A stretch of DNA of 64,000 nucleotides, from positions 11,919 through 75,918 of the forward strand of contig CAPERS010000005.1 of NCBI GenBank assembly GCA_948607205.1. The letters run 5' to 3'. The translations under genes were made by a program, and so were the position numbers. How positions within the stretch are numbered: position 1 is the first letter of the stretch; every line of letters starts with the position of its first letter. Under the pieces are notes generated by a model. That model had not been told where the DNA came from and ran no database searches. It saw only the letters and a program-made list of their open reading frames with translations. Below are positions 52,886-61,085 of the stretch, one piece after another. The DNA comes from an uncultured Eubacteriales bacterium (lineage in GTDB: Bacteria; Bacillota; Clostridia; Christensenellales; UBA1242).

Positions 52886-52913
52886 ATTTTACCACAATTT
52901 TAAATAAAGACAA
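52886..52913 (-). promoter_or_regulatory. Extended -10 promoter giving a leaderless uvrB mRNA
   Basis: TTGTCT (52908-52913), 16 bp, TAAAAT (52886-52891) preceded by TGG; 7 nt to the ATG at 52878. Confidence 0.7.
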
Positions 52914-52950
52914 CATATTTAAGGCAATTTTTATAAAATTTGTATACAAT

Positions 52951-52979
52951 TAAAAAAAACAGGAGTTGTCCTGTTTTTT
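52951..52979 (-). terminator. Terminator of the first Xre gene
   Basis: AAAAAAACAGGA-GTTG-TCCTGTTTTTTT. Confidence 0.9.
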
Positions 52980-52982
52980 TAA

Positions 52983-53189
52983 TTAATAATCTGCTCTGCC
53001 AACAAGATAATCAATAGTAACTTCATAATAATCTGCTAGTTTCCATAATATTTCTAAAGATACGCTTCTTTCACCTTTTTCATATCTACAATATAAAGAT
53101 TTGCTAACACTTAAAAAATTAGCAATGTCAATTTGCTTTTTTTCTTTTTCAATTCTTAATTCTTTAAGTCTTAGTTTAATTTGTTCCAT
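52983..53189 (-). CDS. Xre-family regulator 1
   Basis: A 68-residue, single-domain helix-turn-helix protein: LRLKELRIEKEKKQIDIANF, then LSVSKSLYCRYEKGERSVSL and LWKLADYYEVTIDYLVGR, the complete Cro/C1-type fold ending in the DYLVGR motif typical of Bacillota. It has no further domain. It lies beside two matching operators (53239-53294) and a second Xre gene, an arrangement like a small phage-type switch. The ribosome site is weak (AGG, 6 nt). Confidence 0.9.
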   Translation of the reverse strand: MEQIKLRLKELRIEKEKKQIDIANFLSVSKSLYCRYEKGERSVSLEILWKLADYYEVTIDYLVGRADY

Positions 53190-53238
53190 TATATACCTAT
53201 CTTGAGGATAACAAATAAAAGTTAGAAAAAGTTATATA

Positions 53239-53253
53239 TTGACTCAAAGTCAA
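53239..53253. promoter_or_regulatory. Operator O1
   Basis: TTGACT-CAA-AGTCAA, a 15-bp dyad with 6-bp arms. Its centre is 41 bp (about four helical turns) from that of O2. Confidence 0.65.
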
Positions 53254-53271
53254 CTTATTTTTTAAAATTGC

Positions 53272-53300
53272 TTGACAAATTGACTTAAAGTCAATATAAT
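53272..53300 (+). promoter_or_regulatory. Perfect-consensus plus-strand promoter, antisense to an Xre gene
   Basis: TTGACA (53272-53277), 17 bp, TATAAT (53295-53300). The spacer is filled by operator O2. Transcription would run into 53327-53545 on the opposite strand; no protein-coding start is seen close downstream. Confidence 0.65.
53280..53294. promoter_or_regulatory. Operator O2
   Basis: TTGACT-TAA-AGTCAA with extra A and T flanking pairs; lies between the -35 and -10 boxes of the plus-strand promoter, where a bound repressor would block it. Confidence 0.7.
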
Positions 53301-53326
53301 AATTATTATTCCACACAGGAATAAAA

Positions 53327-53545
53327 TTAATCAATTTTTCCAGCAATGTAATCGAGAGAAATATTATAGAGGTCAGATAAACGTGATGCATGATGAAAAG
53401 GAATAGGTCTTTGTGCTAATTCATATTTGCCATAAGCAGTTTGTGTAACATGTAAAATATTTGCGACATATTCTTGCGAATATTTCTTTTCTTCTCTTAA
53501 TTCTTTTAGCCTTGCTCCAGTTATGATATAAAACTCATTTTTCAT
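53327..53545 (-). CDS. Xre-family regulator 2, predicted leaderless
   Basis: A 72-residue Cro/C1-type helix-turn-helix protein (ARLKELREEKKYSQEYVANI, then HVTQTAYGKYELAQRPIPFH and LSDLYNISLDYIAGK). Same family as regulator 1 but clearly diverged in the recognition helix. No ribosome site; an extended -10 (TGTTAAAAT, 53552-53557 for the hexamer) ends 6 nt before the ATG, so the mRNA should be leaderless as in many phage repressors. Autoregulation through O1/O2 is plausible but unproven. Confidence 0.88.
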   Translation of the reverse strand: MKNEFYIITGARLKELREEKKYSQEYVANILHVTQTAYGKYELAQRPIPFHHASRLSDLYNISLDYIAGKID

Positions 53546-53626
53546 GTTTTTATTTTAACACTATTGATTTAATTTATGTCCTGCTAAGACGGTGCGTATT
53601 TAAAGTTTAAACAAAAGGAGTAAATT

Positions 53627-53878
53627 ATGCTAAAAAACGAAAATTTATTTAAATCTATTTGTGAGGAGTTGCGATTTGAGATGGCTGAATTTGGTAAGCC
53701 AGAGAAAACTGAGAAAGAGTTGCTGGAAACTTTAACTGACAGTCAAAAAGTTTTGTATGACAACATTATCACAGCGTATGACTATAATCAAAAGGCTCAC
53801 GACAGAATGGTTATCAAGTTTGTGCTTGACTATATCGCAACAATGTGTTCAACAAGAATGCCTTTCTTTTTTGACTAA
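53627..53878 (+). CDS. Small hypothetical protein in the uvrB-uvrA island
   Basis: An 83-residue, mostly helical, acidic protein: LFKSICEELRFEMAEFGKPE, then LLETLTDSQKVLYDNIITAY, ending STRMPFFFD. No motif recognised. A clear AAGGAG lies 6 nt before the ATG. It lies just after the divergent Xre gene. The composition is similar to that of neighbours. Confidence 0.6.
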   Translation: MLKNENLFKSICEELRFEMAEFGKPEKTEKELLETLTDSQKVLYDNIITAYDYNQKAHDRMVIKFVLDYIATMCSTRMPFFFD

Positions 53879-53897
53879 GATTTTTCTCTGAACCCTC

Positions 53898-53926
53898 TTG
53901 ACAATAATTGTCTATCATGATACAAT
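53898..53926 (+). promoter_or_regulatory. Promoter of the anchored Ig-like gene
   Basis: TTGACA (53898-53903), 17 bp, TACAAT (53921-53926) preceded by TGA (extended -10). Confidence 0.7.
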
Positions 53927-53945
53927 TTATTGAAAAGGAGAGGGA

Positions 53946-54788
53946 ATGAAAAAGAAAATTTTAATATCAAGCATAGCAGGCGTGTTTTTCGTTGCGTGTC
54001 TTGTTGTGATAATACTTTATTCAGTTGGAGTTTTCACACCGATAAAGGTCATTGAAATTGACACAACAAATGTGCAGACTGAATTTTATATTGGTGAGGA
54101 TTTTTCGAGTCAAGGTTTGACTGCAAGGGGACATCGCGGAGATGAACACTTTTTTGATATAACCAATTTTGTTGTTGACTCAAGCAAGTTTGACACAACA
54201 AAAGAGGGAGAGTATGAAATTGTTGTCACATGCGAAGATGCAAAGGCGACCTACAAAGTGAGAGTTCTTTCAAACAGTGAATATTTGCCAAGAATAATCA
54301 ATGAGATAATCAAAGATGAAAACATTGCAAAAGTCAATTCATTGAAGATTGAAATAAATGAATCACCAACTATTATGGCTATTGGCGATTATGGCTTCAA
54401 GGCTGATGGCAATAATGAAATTTGGGTTGAGGGCAAATTTGCCTATATTCACAATACAACAAGTGGCAGTGCAAAAAAAGTGGCATTTATAAAAGAATAT
54501 CCAGAACTGGATTTCACGCGTGATTGCTATAAGCAAAGTTTTGTTCAGTATCTTGAAGTGAACAATTATCGTTTTGACAAAATCGAGGAGAAAGGTGACC
54601 TTTGGGTTGTGACAGTTTCAGTAAAAGATGAAGGGGGAATTTATCACACACATCAGATTGTTTACAATCGTGTGACTGGACTTGGCAATTTGGAAGGGGA
54701 GAATGTTGATGGAAAACATTTTGAAATGAGCGTCAATGTTTCAAACATGACTCTTCCGCAAAAACCAAATTTAAACTGGAAAGGCTAA
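53946..54788 (+). CDS. Membrane-anchored protein with bacterial Ig-like domain
   Basis: A 280-residue protein with one N-terminal membrane anchor (about residues 5-30). Residues about 37-110 form a Big_3-type Ig-like domain: EFYIGEDFSSQGLTARGH, then FDTTKEGEYEIVVTCEDAKA and YKVRVL, a repeat common in surface proteins of Bacillota. The rest (about 110-280) is an extracellular alpha/beta domain I do not recognise. GGAGAGGG precedes the ATG and a terminator overlaps the stop codon. Confidence 0.75.
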   Translation: MKKKILISSIAGVFFVACLVVIILYSVGVFTPIKVIEIDTTNVQTEFYIGEDFSSQGLTARGHRGDEHFFDITNFVVDSSKFDTTKEGEYEIVVTCEDAKATYKVRVLSNSEYLPRIINEIIKDENIAKVNSLKIEINESPTIMAIGDYGFKADGNNEIWVEGKFAYIHNTTSGSAKKVAFIKEYPELDFTRDCYKQSFVQYLEVNNYRFDKIEEKGDLWVVTVSVKDEGGIYHTHQIVYNRVTGLGNLEGENVDGKHFEMSVNVSNMTLPQKPNLNWKG

Positions 54789-54809
54789 GCGAAACGCTTA
54801 GTTTTTTTT
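54784..54809 (+). terminator. Terminator of the Ig-like gene
   Basis: CTAAGCG-AAA-CGCTTAG followed by nine T. Confidence 0.9.
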
Positions 54810-54904
54810 TGTATTAAAACGTTTTAAACGCGAACTAAAAAAAATAAAATTTTTAATTTATATAAAAAATGTTGTTTTCAAATAAAAAAAATTAAAATTT
54901 AAAC

Positions 54905-54932
54905 TTGACAAAATCCCCCCCCCGAGTATAAT
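54905..54932 (+). promoter_or_regulatory. Promoter with a C9 tract in its spacer, candidate phase switch
   Basis: TTGACA (54905-54910) and TATAAT (54927-54932) are both perfect. The 16-bp spacer is AAAT, nine C (54915-54923), then GAG. Adding one C gives the optimal 17 bp; losing C residues should weaken the promoter. Confidence 0.75.
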
Positions 54933-54952
54933 GAAAATAAGGAAGGTGAATT

Positions 54953-55447
54953 ATGAGTATGTTTGATGAAAAAGAAATCGAAGAAATTGTGAAAATGATT
55001 AGTGAAGAAGTCAACACTATCACTCCAATTTATGGACTTGCATTTGTTAAGAAAGAGAATAATGAAAGTTATCCTTTTGCAGATTTTTATGGCAAGAGTT
55101 TTTTGCCAGTTTCTTTTGATAAAAAAACAGTGCAAAAAGAGTGTGACGAAAACAATATAGAACTTGTTGCTATGCTTGGTGAAATCGAAAAAGACATCAT
55201 GGCTCAGTTTGAAAGTGAAGGTATTATCAAGTCAGATTTAAATTTGGATGTTCGCTTAGTTCAACTTGGTGGCTATATGCATGAACAACATTCAAAATTT
55301 ATAAATGCTCTTACTTGCGAAACAAAAGAAGATGCAATCAAAAAGTTTAAATATTATTATGCAGAATCAAAAATGACAAAAGAAGAAAAGAAAGAAAAAC
55401 AAGAGGCACAATTGAAAACGATAGAAGATATAATTAAATTAATATAA
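54953..55447 (+). CDS. Hypothetical protein behind a poly-C promoter
   Basis: A 164-residue soluble protein, acidic N-terminus (DEKEIEEIVKMISEEVNTI), a mixed middle (IYGLAFVKKENNESYPFADF) and a highly charged helical C-terminus (KMTKEEKKEKQEAQLKTIED). I do not recognise the family and see no signal peptide or catalytic motif. AAGGAAGG lies before the ATG. It is a single-gene unit with its own promoter and terminator, and its expression may vary with the length of the C tract. Confidence 0.6.
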   Translation: MSMFDEKEIEEIVKMISEEVNTITPIYGLAFVKKENNESYPFADFYGKSFLPVSFDKKTVQKECDENNIELVAMLGEIEKDIMAQFESEGIIKSDLNLDVRLVQLGGYMHEQHSKFINALTCETKEDAIKKFKYYYAESKMTKEEKKEKQEAQLKTIEDIIKLI

Positions 55448-55454
55448 TCAGCAA

Positions 55455-55486
55455 AAATCCACTTTGAAACATTGTGGATTTTTTTG
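55455..55486 (+). terminator. Terminator of the hypothetical gene
   Basis: AAATCCAC-TTTGAAACATT-GTGGATTTTTTT. Confidence 0.85.
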
Positions 55487-55501
55487 TGCTTGTGCTTTAA
55501 G

Positions 55502-55514
55502 GTGCTTTAAGCAC
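55502..55514. repeat. Isolated short palindrome of the typA/dnaB type
   Basis: GTGCT-TTA-AGCAC, same form as the palindromes at 17.2-17.4 and 19.6-19.7 kb but without the CTTGACCGAAC partner sequence. Confidence 0.5.
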
Positions 55515-55582
55515 TTACTAAAATGAAACTTATATTTTTTAAACCAATGCTTTAAAATTTTTCACAGATGTTTTGATTTTAA

Positions 55583-55611
55583 TTGTTAGTTATTGCAAAA
55601 AGTGGTATAAT
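55583..55611 (+). promoter_or_regulatory. Extended -10 promoter giving a leaderless uvrA mRNA
   Basis: TTGTTA (55583-55588), 17 bp, TATAAT (55606-55611) preceded by TGG; 6 nt to the ATG at 55618. Confidence 0.75.
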
Positions 55612-55617
55612 TAAGGC

Positions 55618-58446
55618 ATGAAAAATTCTATTGTTATTCGAGGTGCAAAAGAAAACAACCTCAAAAATGTGGATTTGGAAATTCCAAAGAATAAACTTGT
55701 TGTGTTCACTGGCGTGAGTGGCTCGGGCAAGAGTTCGCTCGCTTTTGGCACGATTTTTGCAGAAGGCCAGAGGCGATATATCGAAAGCTTGTCATCGTAT
55801 GCGCGTCAATTTTTGGGACAGGCACAAAAGCCTGATGTTGAGTCTATTGACGGACTTTCACCAGCTATTTCTATTGACCAGAAAACCACCAACCATAATC
55901 CTCGTTCAACTGTTGGAACTGTCACTGAGATTTATGACTATCTCAGGCTTTTGTATGCGCGTGTTGGCACACCATATTGTCCGCATTGTCACAAGCCTAT
56001 TGAGCAACAAAGCATTGACCAAATTGTTGATGCTGTTCTTGCTTTTGGGCAAGGAGCAAAGCTTCAAATCTTAGCGCCTATCGTTCGAGGTCAAAAGGGT
56101 GCTTTTGCCAAAACTTTTGAAAGCCTCAAAAAAAGTGGATTTGTTCGTGTGCAAGTGGACGGCAATGTTTGGAATCTTGACGAAGATATCGTGCTTGACA
56201 AAAATCTTAAACATAACATTCGAGTTGTTGTCGACAGAATTGTGATTAAAGACGGTGTCGATTCCCGACTGGCTGACAGCTTGGAAACTGCAATCAAACT
56301 TGCAGAGGGTCTGGTTATTGTTGACCATGACGGCGAGGAAGAACTTTTCAGCACCAATTATGCCTGCTCAACATGTGGATGGACACTTGAAGAAATAACT
56401 CCAAGGCTTTTCTCTTTCAATGCGCCTTATGGTGCTTGTCCAAATTGCCTTGGTCTTGGCGTTACAACTGACATTGATGAAGCGCTGATCATGAAAAATG
56501 GCGACAAAAGCATTAAGGAAGGCGCATTTGACTTGACAGGCTGGCGCTTTGATGGTGCTATGGCTGGCAGATATTTTAATGCGCTCGCGAAAAAGTATGG
56601 TATTCCGCTTGATAAGCCTGTTAAAAAACTCTCACGAGAGCAACTTGACATTCTTTTCTATGGTAACAACGGCGAAGACCTTGACCTTTTTGGCAATGAG
56701 CAAAAAAACAAAAACTTTGAACATTATAATGGCAAAAAAGCATTGGCGTTCGAGGGAATAATAACCAATTTGAAACGCAGGCTATTCGAAAGCAAAAGTG
56801 ACTTTATCAAGCTTGAAATTTCCAAGTTTGTGCGCGAACAGACTTGTCCAGTTTGCCACGGCAAGCGTTTGAATGAAAGTGCATTGTCTATCAAGATTGG
56901 CAAACAAGACATTGTTGAAACTTGTGATATGTCAGTGGGTGAGCTTGTTCCATATTTTCAAAACTTGAATTTGACCAAAGCTAAGCAAGATATTGCAGAA
57001 AGCATTTTGAAAGAAATTAATGCGCGTATCAAATTCCTTTCAGATGTTGGGCTGGACTATTTAACTCTTTCTCGCTCAGCCGAAACACTTTCTGGCGGTG
57101 AGGCGCAAAGAATTCGCCTTGCAACTCAAATAGGAAGTGGCCTTTCGGGTGTGTTATATATTCTTGATGAGCCAAGCATTGGACTCCACCAACGTGACAA
57201 CGAAAGACTGATTGAAACAATGAAACATCTTCGCGACCTTGGAAACACGCTTATTGTGGTTGAGCATGATGAAGACACAATCAGAACTGCTGATTGGGTT
57301 GTTGACGTTGGTCCATACGCTGGCGTGCATGGTGGCGAAATTGTGGCTAACGGAACGCTTCCTGATGTTATGAAAGCAAAAAATTCAATCACTGCCAAGT
57401 TTTTGAGCGGTGAAGAAAAGATTGAAGTGCCAAAAACAAGGCGTAAGCCAGAGAAATTCTTGCGTGTTAAAGGCGCATGCGAGAATAACCTCAAAGATGT
57501 TGATGTGGATATTCCACTTGGAGTGTTCACTTGTGTGACTGGTGTGTCGGGCAGTGGTAAGTCAAGCCTTGTGAATGAAATTCTCTATCCATATCTTTCA
57601 AACACTTTGAACGGAAGCAGACTTGAAAATGGCAAGTTTTCAAAAATTGAAAATGTTAATGAGCTTGATAAGGTCATCGCAATAGACCAGTCGCCTATTG
57701 GCAGAACACCTCGCTCAAATCCGGCGACATATGTGGGTATTTTTACACCAATACGTGAACTTTTTGCAAGCGTGCCAGAAGCGAAAGTGAGAGGATACAC
57801 TATGAGCCGATTCTCTTTCAATGTCAAAGGTGGCCGATGTGATATTTGCGAAGGCGCTGGTGTTAAGGAAATTGAAATGTATTTCTTGCCAGATATACTC
57901 GTGCCTTGTGAGGTATGCAAAGGCAAACGCTATAATCGTGAAACGCTGGAAGTGAAATATAAAGGCAAAACCATTTCAGAAGTTCTGGAAATGACAGTTG
58001 AAGAGGCTCTTGTATTTTTTGAAAACATTCCATCAATTAAAAATAAAATTCAAGCGCTCCATGATGTTGGACTTGACTATATCAAACTTGGTCAACCTGC
58101 CACAACTCTTTCAGGCGGGGAAGCACAACGTGTTAAACTTGCAACTGAACTTTCAAAGCGCTCAACTGGCAAAACAATTTATTTGCTTGATGAGCCAACG
58201 ACTGGCTTGCACATGTATGACGTCAAAAAACTTATTAACATTCTTGACAGACTTGTTCAAGGTGGAAACACGGTGGTTGTTATTGAACATAACCTCGATG
58301 TTGTCAAGTCTGCCGATTATCTCATTGACCTCGGTCCAGAAGGTGGAAGTGGTGGAGGAACTGTTGTTGCAACAGGAACGCCAGAAGAAATTGCAAAAAC
58401 AAAAGAAAGCCATACTGGCAGATTTTTAAAATCTCTGCTTAGTTAA
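55618..58446 (+). CDS. uvrA: Excinuclease ABC subunit A, predicted leaderless
   Basis: A 942-residue damage-recognition ATPase of nucleotide excision repair. Two ABC modules: Walker A GVSGSGKSSLAFGT (about residues 32-45) and GVSGSGKSSLVNEI (about 640), with signatures LSGGEAQRIRLATQIG (about 490) and LSGGEAQRVKLATEL (about 830). Zinc modules include CPHCHKP, CSTCGW...CPNCLG, CPVCHG and CDICEG...CEVCKG. Length is normal. Only a weak AGG lies before the ATG, and the -10 box ends 6 nt upstream, so a leaderless mRNA is predicted. Partner gene uvrB is divergent 2.7 kb away. Confidence 0.98.
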   Translation: MKNSIVIRGAKENNLKNVDLEIPKNKLVVFTGVSGSGKSSLAFGTIFAEGQRRYIESLSSYARQFLGQAQKPDVESIDGLSPAISIDQKTTNHNPRSTVGTVTEIYDYLRLLYARVGTPYCPHCHKPIEQQSIDQIVDAVLAFGQGAKLQILAPIVRGQKGAFAKTFESLKKSGFVRVQVDGNVWNLDEDIVLDKNLKHNIRVVVDRIVIKDGVDSRLADSLETAIKLAEGLVIVDHDGEEELFSTNYACSTCGWTLEEITPRLFSFNAPYGACPNCLGLGVTTDIDEALIMKNGDKSIKEGAFDLTGWRFDGAMAGRYFNALAKKYGIPLDKPVKKLSREQLDILFYGNNGEDLDLFGNEQKNKNFEHYNGKKALAFEGIITNLKRRLFESKSDFIKLEISKFVREQTCPVCHGKRLNESALSIKIGKQDIVETCDMSVGELVPYFQNLNLTKAKQDIAESILKEINARIKFLSDVGLDYLTLSRSAETLSGGEAQRIRLATQIGSGLSGVLYILDEPSIGLHQRDNERLIETMKHLRDLGNTLIVVEHDEDTIRTADWVVDVGPYAGVHGGEIVANGTLPDVMKAKNSITAKFLSGEEKIEVPKTRRKPEKFLRVKGACENNLKDVDVDIPLGVFTCVTGVSGSGKSSLVNEILYPYLSNTLNGSRLENGKFSKIENVNELDKVIAIDQSPIGRTPRSNPATYVGIFTPIRELFASVPEAKVRGYTMSRFSFNVKGGRCDICEGAGVKEIEMYFLPDILVPCEVCKGKRYNRETLEVKYKGKTISEVLEMTVEEALVFFENIPSIKNKIQALHDVGLDYIKLGQPATTLSGGEAQRVKLATELSKRSTGKTIYLLDEPTTGLHMYDVKKLINILDRLVQGGNTVVVIEHNLDVVKSADYLIDLGPEGGSGGGTVVATGTPEEIAKTKESHTGRFLKSLLS

Positions 58447-58457
58447 ATTTTATTGTC

Positions 58458-58489
58458 AAAAAAAGCATACGTTTTCGTATGCTTTTTTT
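58458..58489. terminator. Bidirectional terminator between uvrA and the unknown large gene
   Basis: AAAAAAAGCATACG-TTTT-CGTATGCTTTTTTT. Confidence 0.95.
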
Positions 58490-58523
58490 GAAGTTTGAAA
58501 CAATTTAAAAAAGTTTGATATTT

Positions 58524-60920
58524 TTATTGTTGCTCGCTTTCTTCACTATTTGAAGTTGATGTTTCAGTTGGTTGTTCAGGCTTCTTTTCAACTTTTTCTT
58601 CAACAACAGCACTTGCAACTTCTTTTTCTATTTCTTGCTCGTTTGCTTTGTTTTCAACTTGTTCAACTGGCTTTTTTTCAACTTTTTCAGTTGCAGATTG
58701 AACTTCGTTATCAGCAGGTTGTTCTTGTTTCTCAACTGCTTTTCCAGCAGGTTTGCCTAAATCTTTCTTAGAATCCTTTTGAATTGACGATTGTTTTTGT
58801 TGAACGAATGAATAATACTCATTTGAAGTATTTTCAAGTTTGTTCTTTTTTATATGTTTTAAATAATCATCGTAAATGTTGATTTCTTTCTTTGCAGAAG
58901 CAATCAAAGCAGTTAACATTTTTTCACTAGTGCGATTTACTGTAACATTTTGTAAAATATCAACAAGCAAAGAGATTGTTTTTGGCATTGGTGTTCTGTT
59001 GTTATCAGAATTTTCAGCGTCAGTTAACTTTTGTGGGTTTTCACCTAATCTTATTTCTCTTTGAATTTTGCTTATTAATTTATCTTTGTTATCTGTCGTA
59101 TTTGTGATTTCTACAGATTTTCTGATACAATAAAATTTATATGGATCAATGCGACCTTTCAATCTACTTATTGCTGTTTGAGTTTTTGTTGCTTTCTTGA
59201 TTTCTCTTTTGTTGTTTTTTTCTGCTTCTTTTGAGATTGCCGGGTCAGTATTACTTTCATTGAGTGTGTCAATTTTTGTTTGAGCCTCTGAAGAAATATC
59301 GCCAAGTTTACCAAGAAGTTTATCAAGAAAATTCTTTCTTGTGCTGATAAGTTTATTTTTCTTTTCCTCAGCAGTCAATTGCTTTTTGTTTTCATTCAAA
59401 CTATTTTCAGCTTCATTTTTGTCTTCTTCTGAAATGTTAATAACATCAGAAAAATCTTCATCTTCCAAGTTCTCAGCAATAGTAAGTTGTTCGTTGCTTT
59501 GTTCTTCAACTGGTGCAGATATGAAGTGAACAGTATTTTGCGAATTGTTTGCTTGCGCTTTATTTATTCTTTCTGCTTCTCTTTGGCGAATTAAATCTGC
59601 AAGTGCTTTGCCTTTATTATAGTAATAGTCATTTGAGTTTTCAAGAGAGTCTGCTTTTGCATAACCATTGTCACGAATATCATTGATAATATCGCCAAAA
59701 GAAATTGCAATGATTGATTCAATAGGAATAGAGATAAGTTTGTCTGACTCCAAAACTTTAAATTTATATTCCTTTGGAACATAATCAGCAATAAGGTCGA
59801 GAAAAGCATAAATTCCAATTAAGGTTTCACCATTGGAAGATTTTTCAAAATCAATATTTCCCACATCGGAAATTATTTGAAGAATTGTTCTAAGATTTTT
59901 GTTGTGGAAATTGTCTGGTGTTGATTTGCTCAAGTCTTGAAGTGCAGTTTCAAGTTCTTTTCCTCCAATAGGAGTTGACTTGTTGTCAAAAAGGAAATTT
60001 GGTTTGCCGTCAATATAATACTTTGCAAGAGGAACTCTCACATTGTGGTCGTTTGAATTGACAGAAAGTTGATTTCTTGTTGAGTTCGCGCTGATAAATT
60101 TATCAAAGTTGTTATTAAAATCTTCATTTTCTATATCGCCAACGATTGAAAGTGCAAAATCTTTAACTTTTGATTGATAGTTTGCAATATTATTTTCACT
60201 TGATGCAATAGATTTTTCATTCTTTTTAGTGAAGGGATTAACATAAAGATATTCTTCTTCAAAATCTCTTAAAATTTGTTTGTTGCTGTCAGTTAAATTT
60301 ACAATAACTGCTGATAAAACTTTTTCAACATCTCTTATTAACTTTGAACCATCATTAGTTTTGTAATAATCATTATTGTGAGGAGCGTTGATTTTTATTT
60401 CTGATGCAAGAGCAATGATGGCAGGAATGATGTCAGAAACTTTTTCAATATTAATTCTTTGAAGTTTAGGATTATTATTGTCGTCCAAAAGCAAAGATTT
60501 GGTTTTTAAAAGTTCATCAGTGTTTTGTGAAGTTAGATATTGCGATTGAGTGTAGCTGGTAAGAGCATGGTTAATATACGCGCTAATGTTTTCAACCAAT
60601 TCTTTTTTTGCTGTTTCTTTTGTTTGCTTGCTCTTCAAAAGTCCATGCATTGATTTTATATTTGCAGCAATTTGTTCTTCAAGTTCTGGATTTTTAGTTA
60701 TTTCATTGAAAGGATGGTCGAGAAAAGATTCTTTAAAGTTTTGAAAAGAAGTTGTTTTAATTGCCAAACTTGAAGTTGGATAGTTGTTATAAACAAGGTT
60801 TGGGCTAATATTAAACATAGATTCAAATATATTTGTGTTGATAAAGTCTTGCAAATCGATTTTAGGGTTTGCACATTCTTCTAACATTTCTCTAATAAGT
60901 GATTTATTATTTGATGACAT
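58524..60920 (-). CDS. Large charged cytoplasmic protein of unknown function
   Basis: A 798-residue protein with no signal peptide or membrane segment. About residues 1-450 are alpha-rich and may fold; about 450-530 and 690-798 are low in complexity, the tail being made of Glu/Lys/Val/Pro/Gln (VEKKPVEQVENKANEQEIEK and similar), as in disordered linkers. A middle basic part (about 560-640) contains KKATKTQTAISRLKGRIDPY. No family recognised; repeats in the tail make database scores unreliable. AGGAGGG precedes the chosen ATG at 60920; an ATG seven codons upstream lacks a site. It has its own promoter. Confidence 0.6.
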   Translation of the reverse strand: MSSNNKSLIREMLEECANPKIDLQDFINTNIFESMFNISPNLVYNNYPTSSLAIKTTSFQNFKESFLDHPFNEITKNPELEEQIAANIKSMHGLLKSKQTKETAKKELVENISAYINHALTSYTQSQYLTSQNTDELLKTKSLLLDDNNNPKLQRINIEKVSDIIPAIIALASEIKINAPHNNDYYKTNDGSKLIRDVEKVLSAVIVNLTDSNKQILRDFEEEYLYVNPFTKKNEKSIASSENNIANYQSKVKDFALSIVGDIENEDFNNNFDKFISANSTRNQLSVNSNDHNVRVPLAKYYIDGKPNFLFDNKSTPIGGKELETALQDLSKSTPDNFHNKNLRTILQIISDVGNIDFEKSSNGETLIGIYAFLDLIADYVPKEYKFKVLESDKLISIPIESIIAISFGDIINDIRDNGYAKADSLENSNDYYYNKGKALADLIRQREAERINKAQANNSQNTVHFISAPVEEQSNEQLTIAENLEDEDFSDVINISEEDKNEAENSLNENKKQLTAEEKKNKLISTRKNFLDKLLGKLGDISSEAQTKIDTLNESNTDPAISKEAEKNNKREIKKATKTQTAISRLKGRIDPYKFYCIRKSVEITNTTDNKDKLISKIQREIRLGENPQKLTDAENSDNNRTPMPKTISLLVDILQNVTVNRTSEKMLTALIASAKKEINIYDDYLKHIKKNKLENTSNEYYSFVQQKQSSIQKDSKKDLGKPAGKAVEKQEQPADNEVQSATEKVEKKPVEQVENKANEQEIEKEVASAVVEEKVEKKPEQPTETSTSNSEESEQQ

Positions 60921-60960
60921 AAATTCCCTCCTATTCATCAAAAATTTTTTTGACTCTTAT

Positions 60961-60989
60961 ATTGTATCACATTTTTTTTCACTTTTCAA
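60961..60989 (-). promoter_or_regulatory. Promoter of the 798-residue protein gene
   Basis: TTGAAA (60984-60989), 17 bp, TACAAT (60961-60966) preceded by TGA. Confidence 0.6.
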
Positions 60990-61046
60990 GGGGTAAATCT
61001 AAAAAAGTTCTTGTTTTTTAAGTCATTTTTTGCCATTTTTGGCGAT

Positions 61047-61085
61047 AAAAAAGCATAGATACACCTTTTTTTAGTATTTATGCTT
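61047..61085 (-). terminator. Terminator of walJ
   Basis: AAGCATAAATAC and GTATCTATGCTT arms (one mismatch) then TTTTTT read leftward; overlaps the walJ stop codon. Confidence 0.65.
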
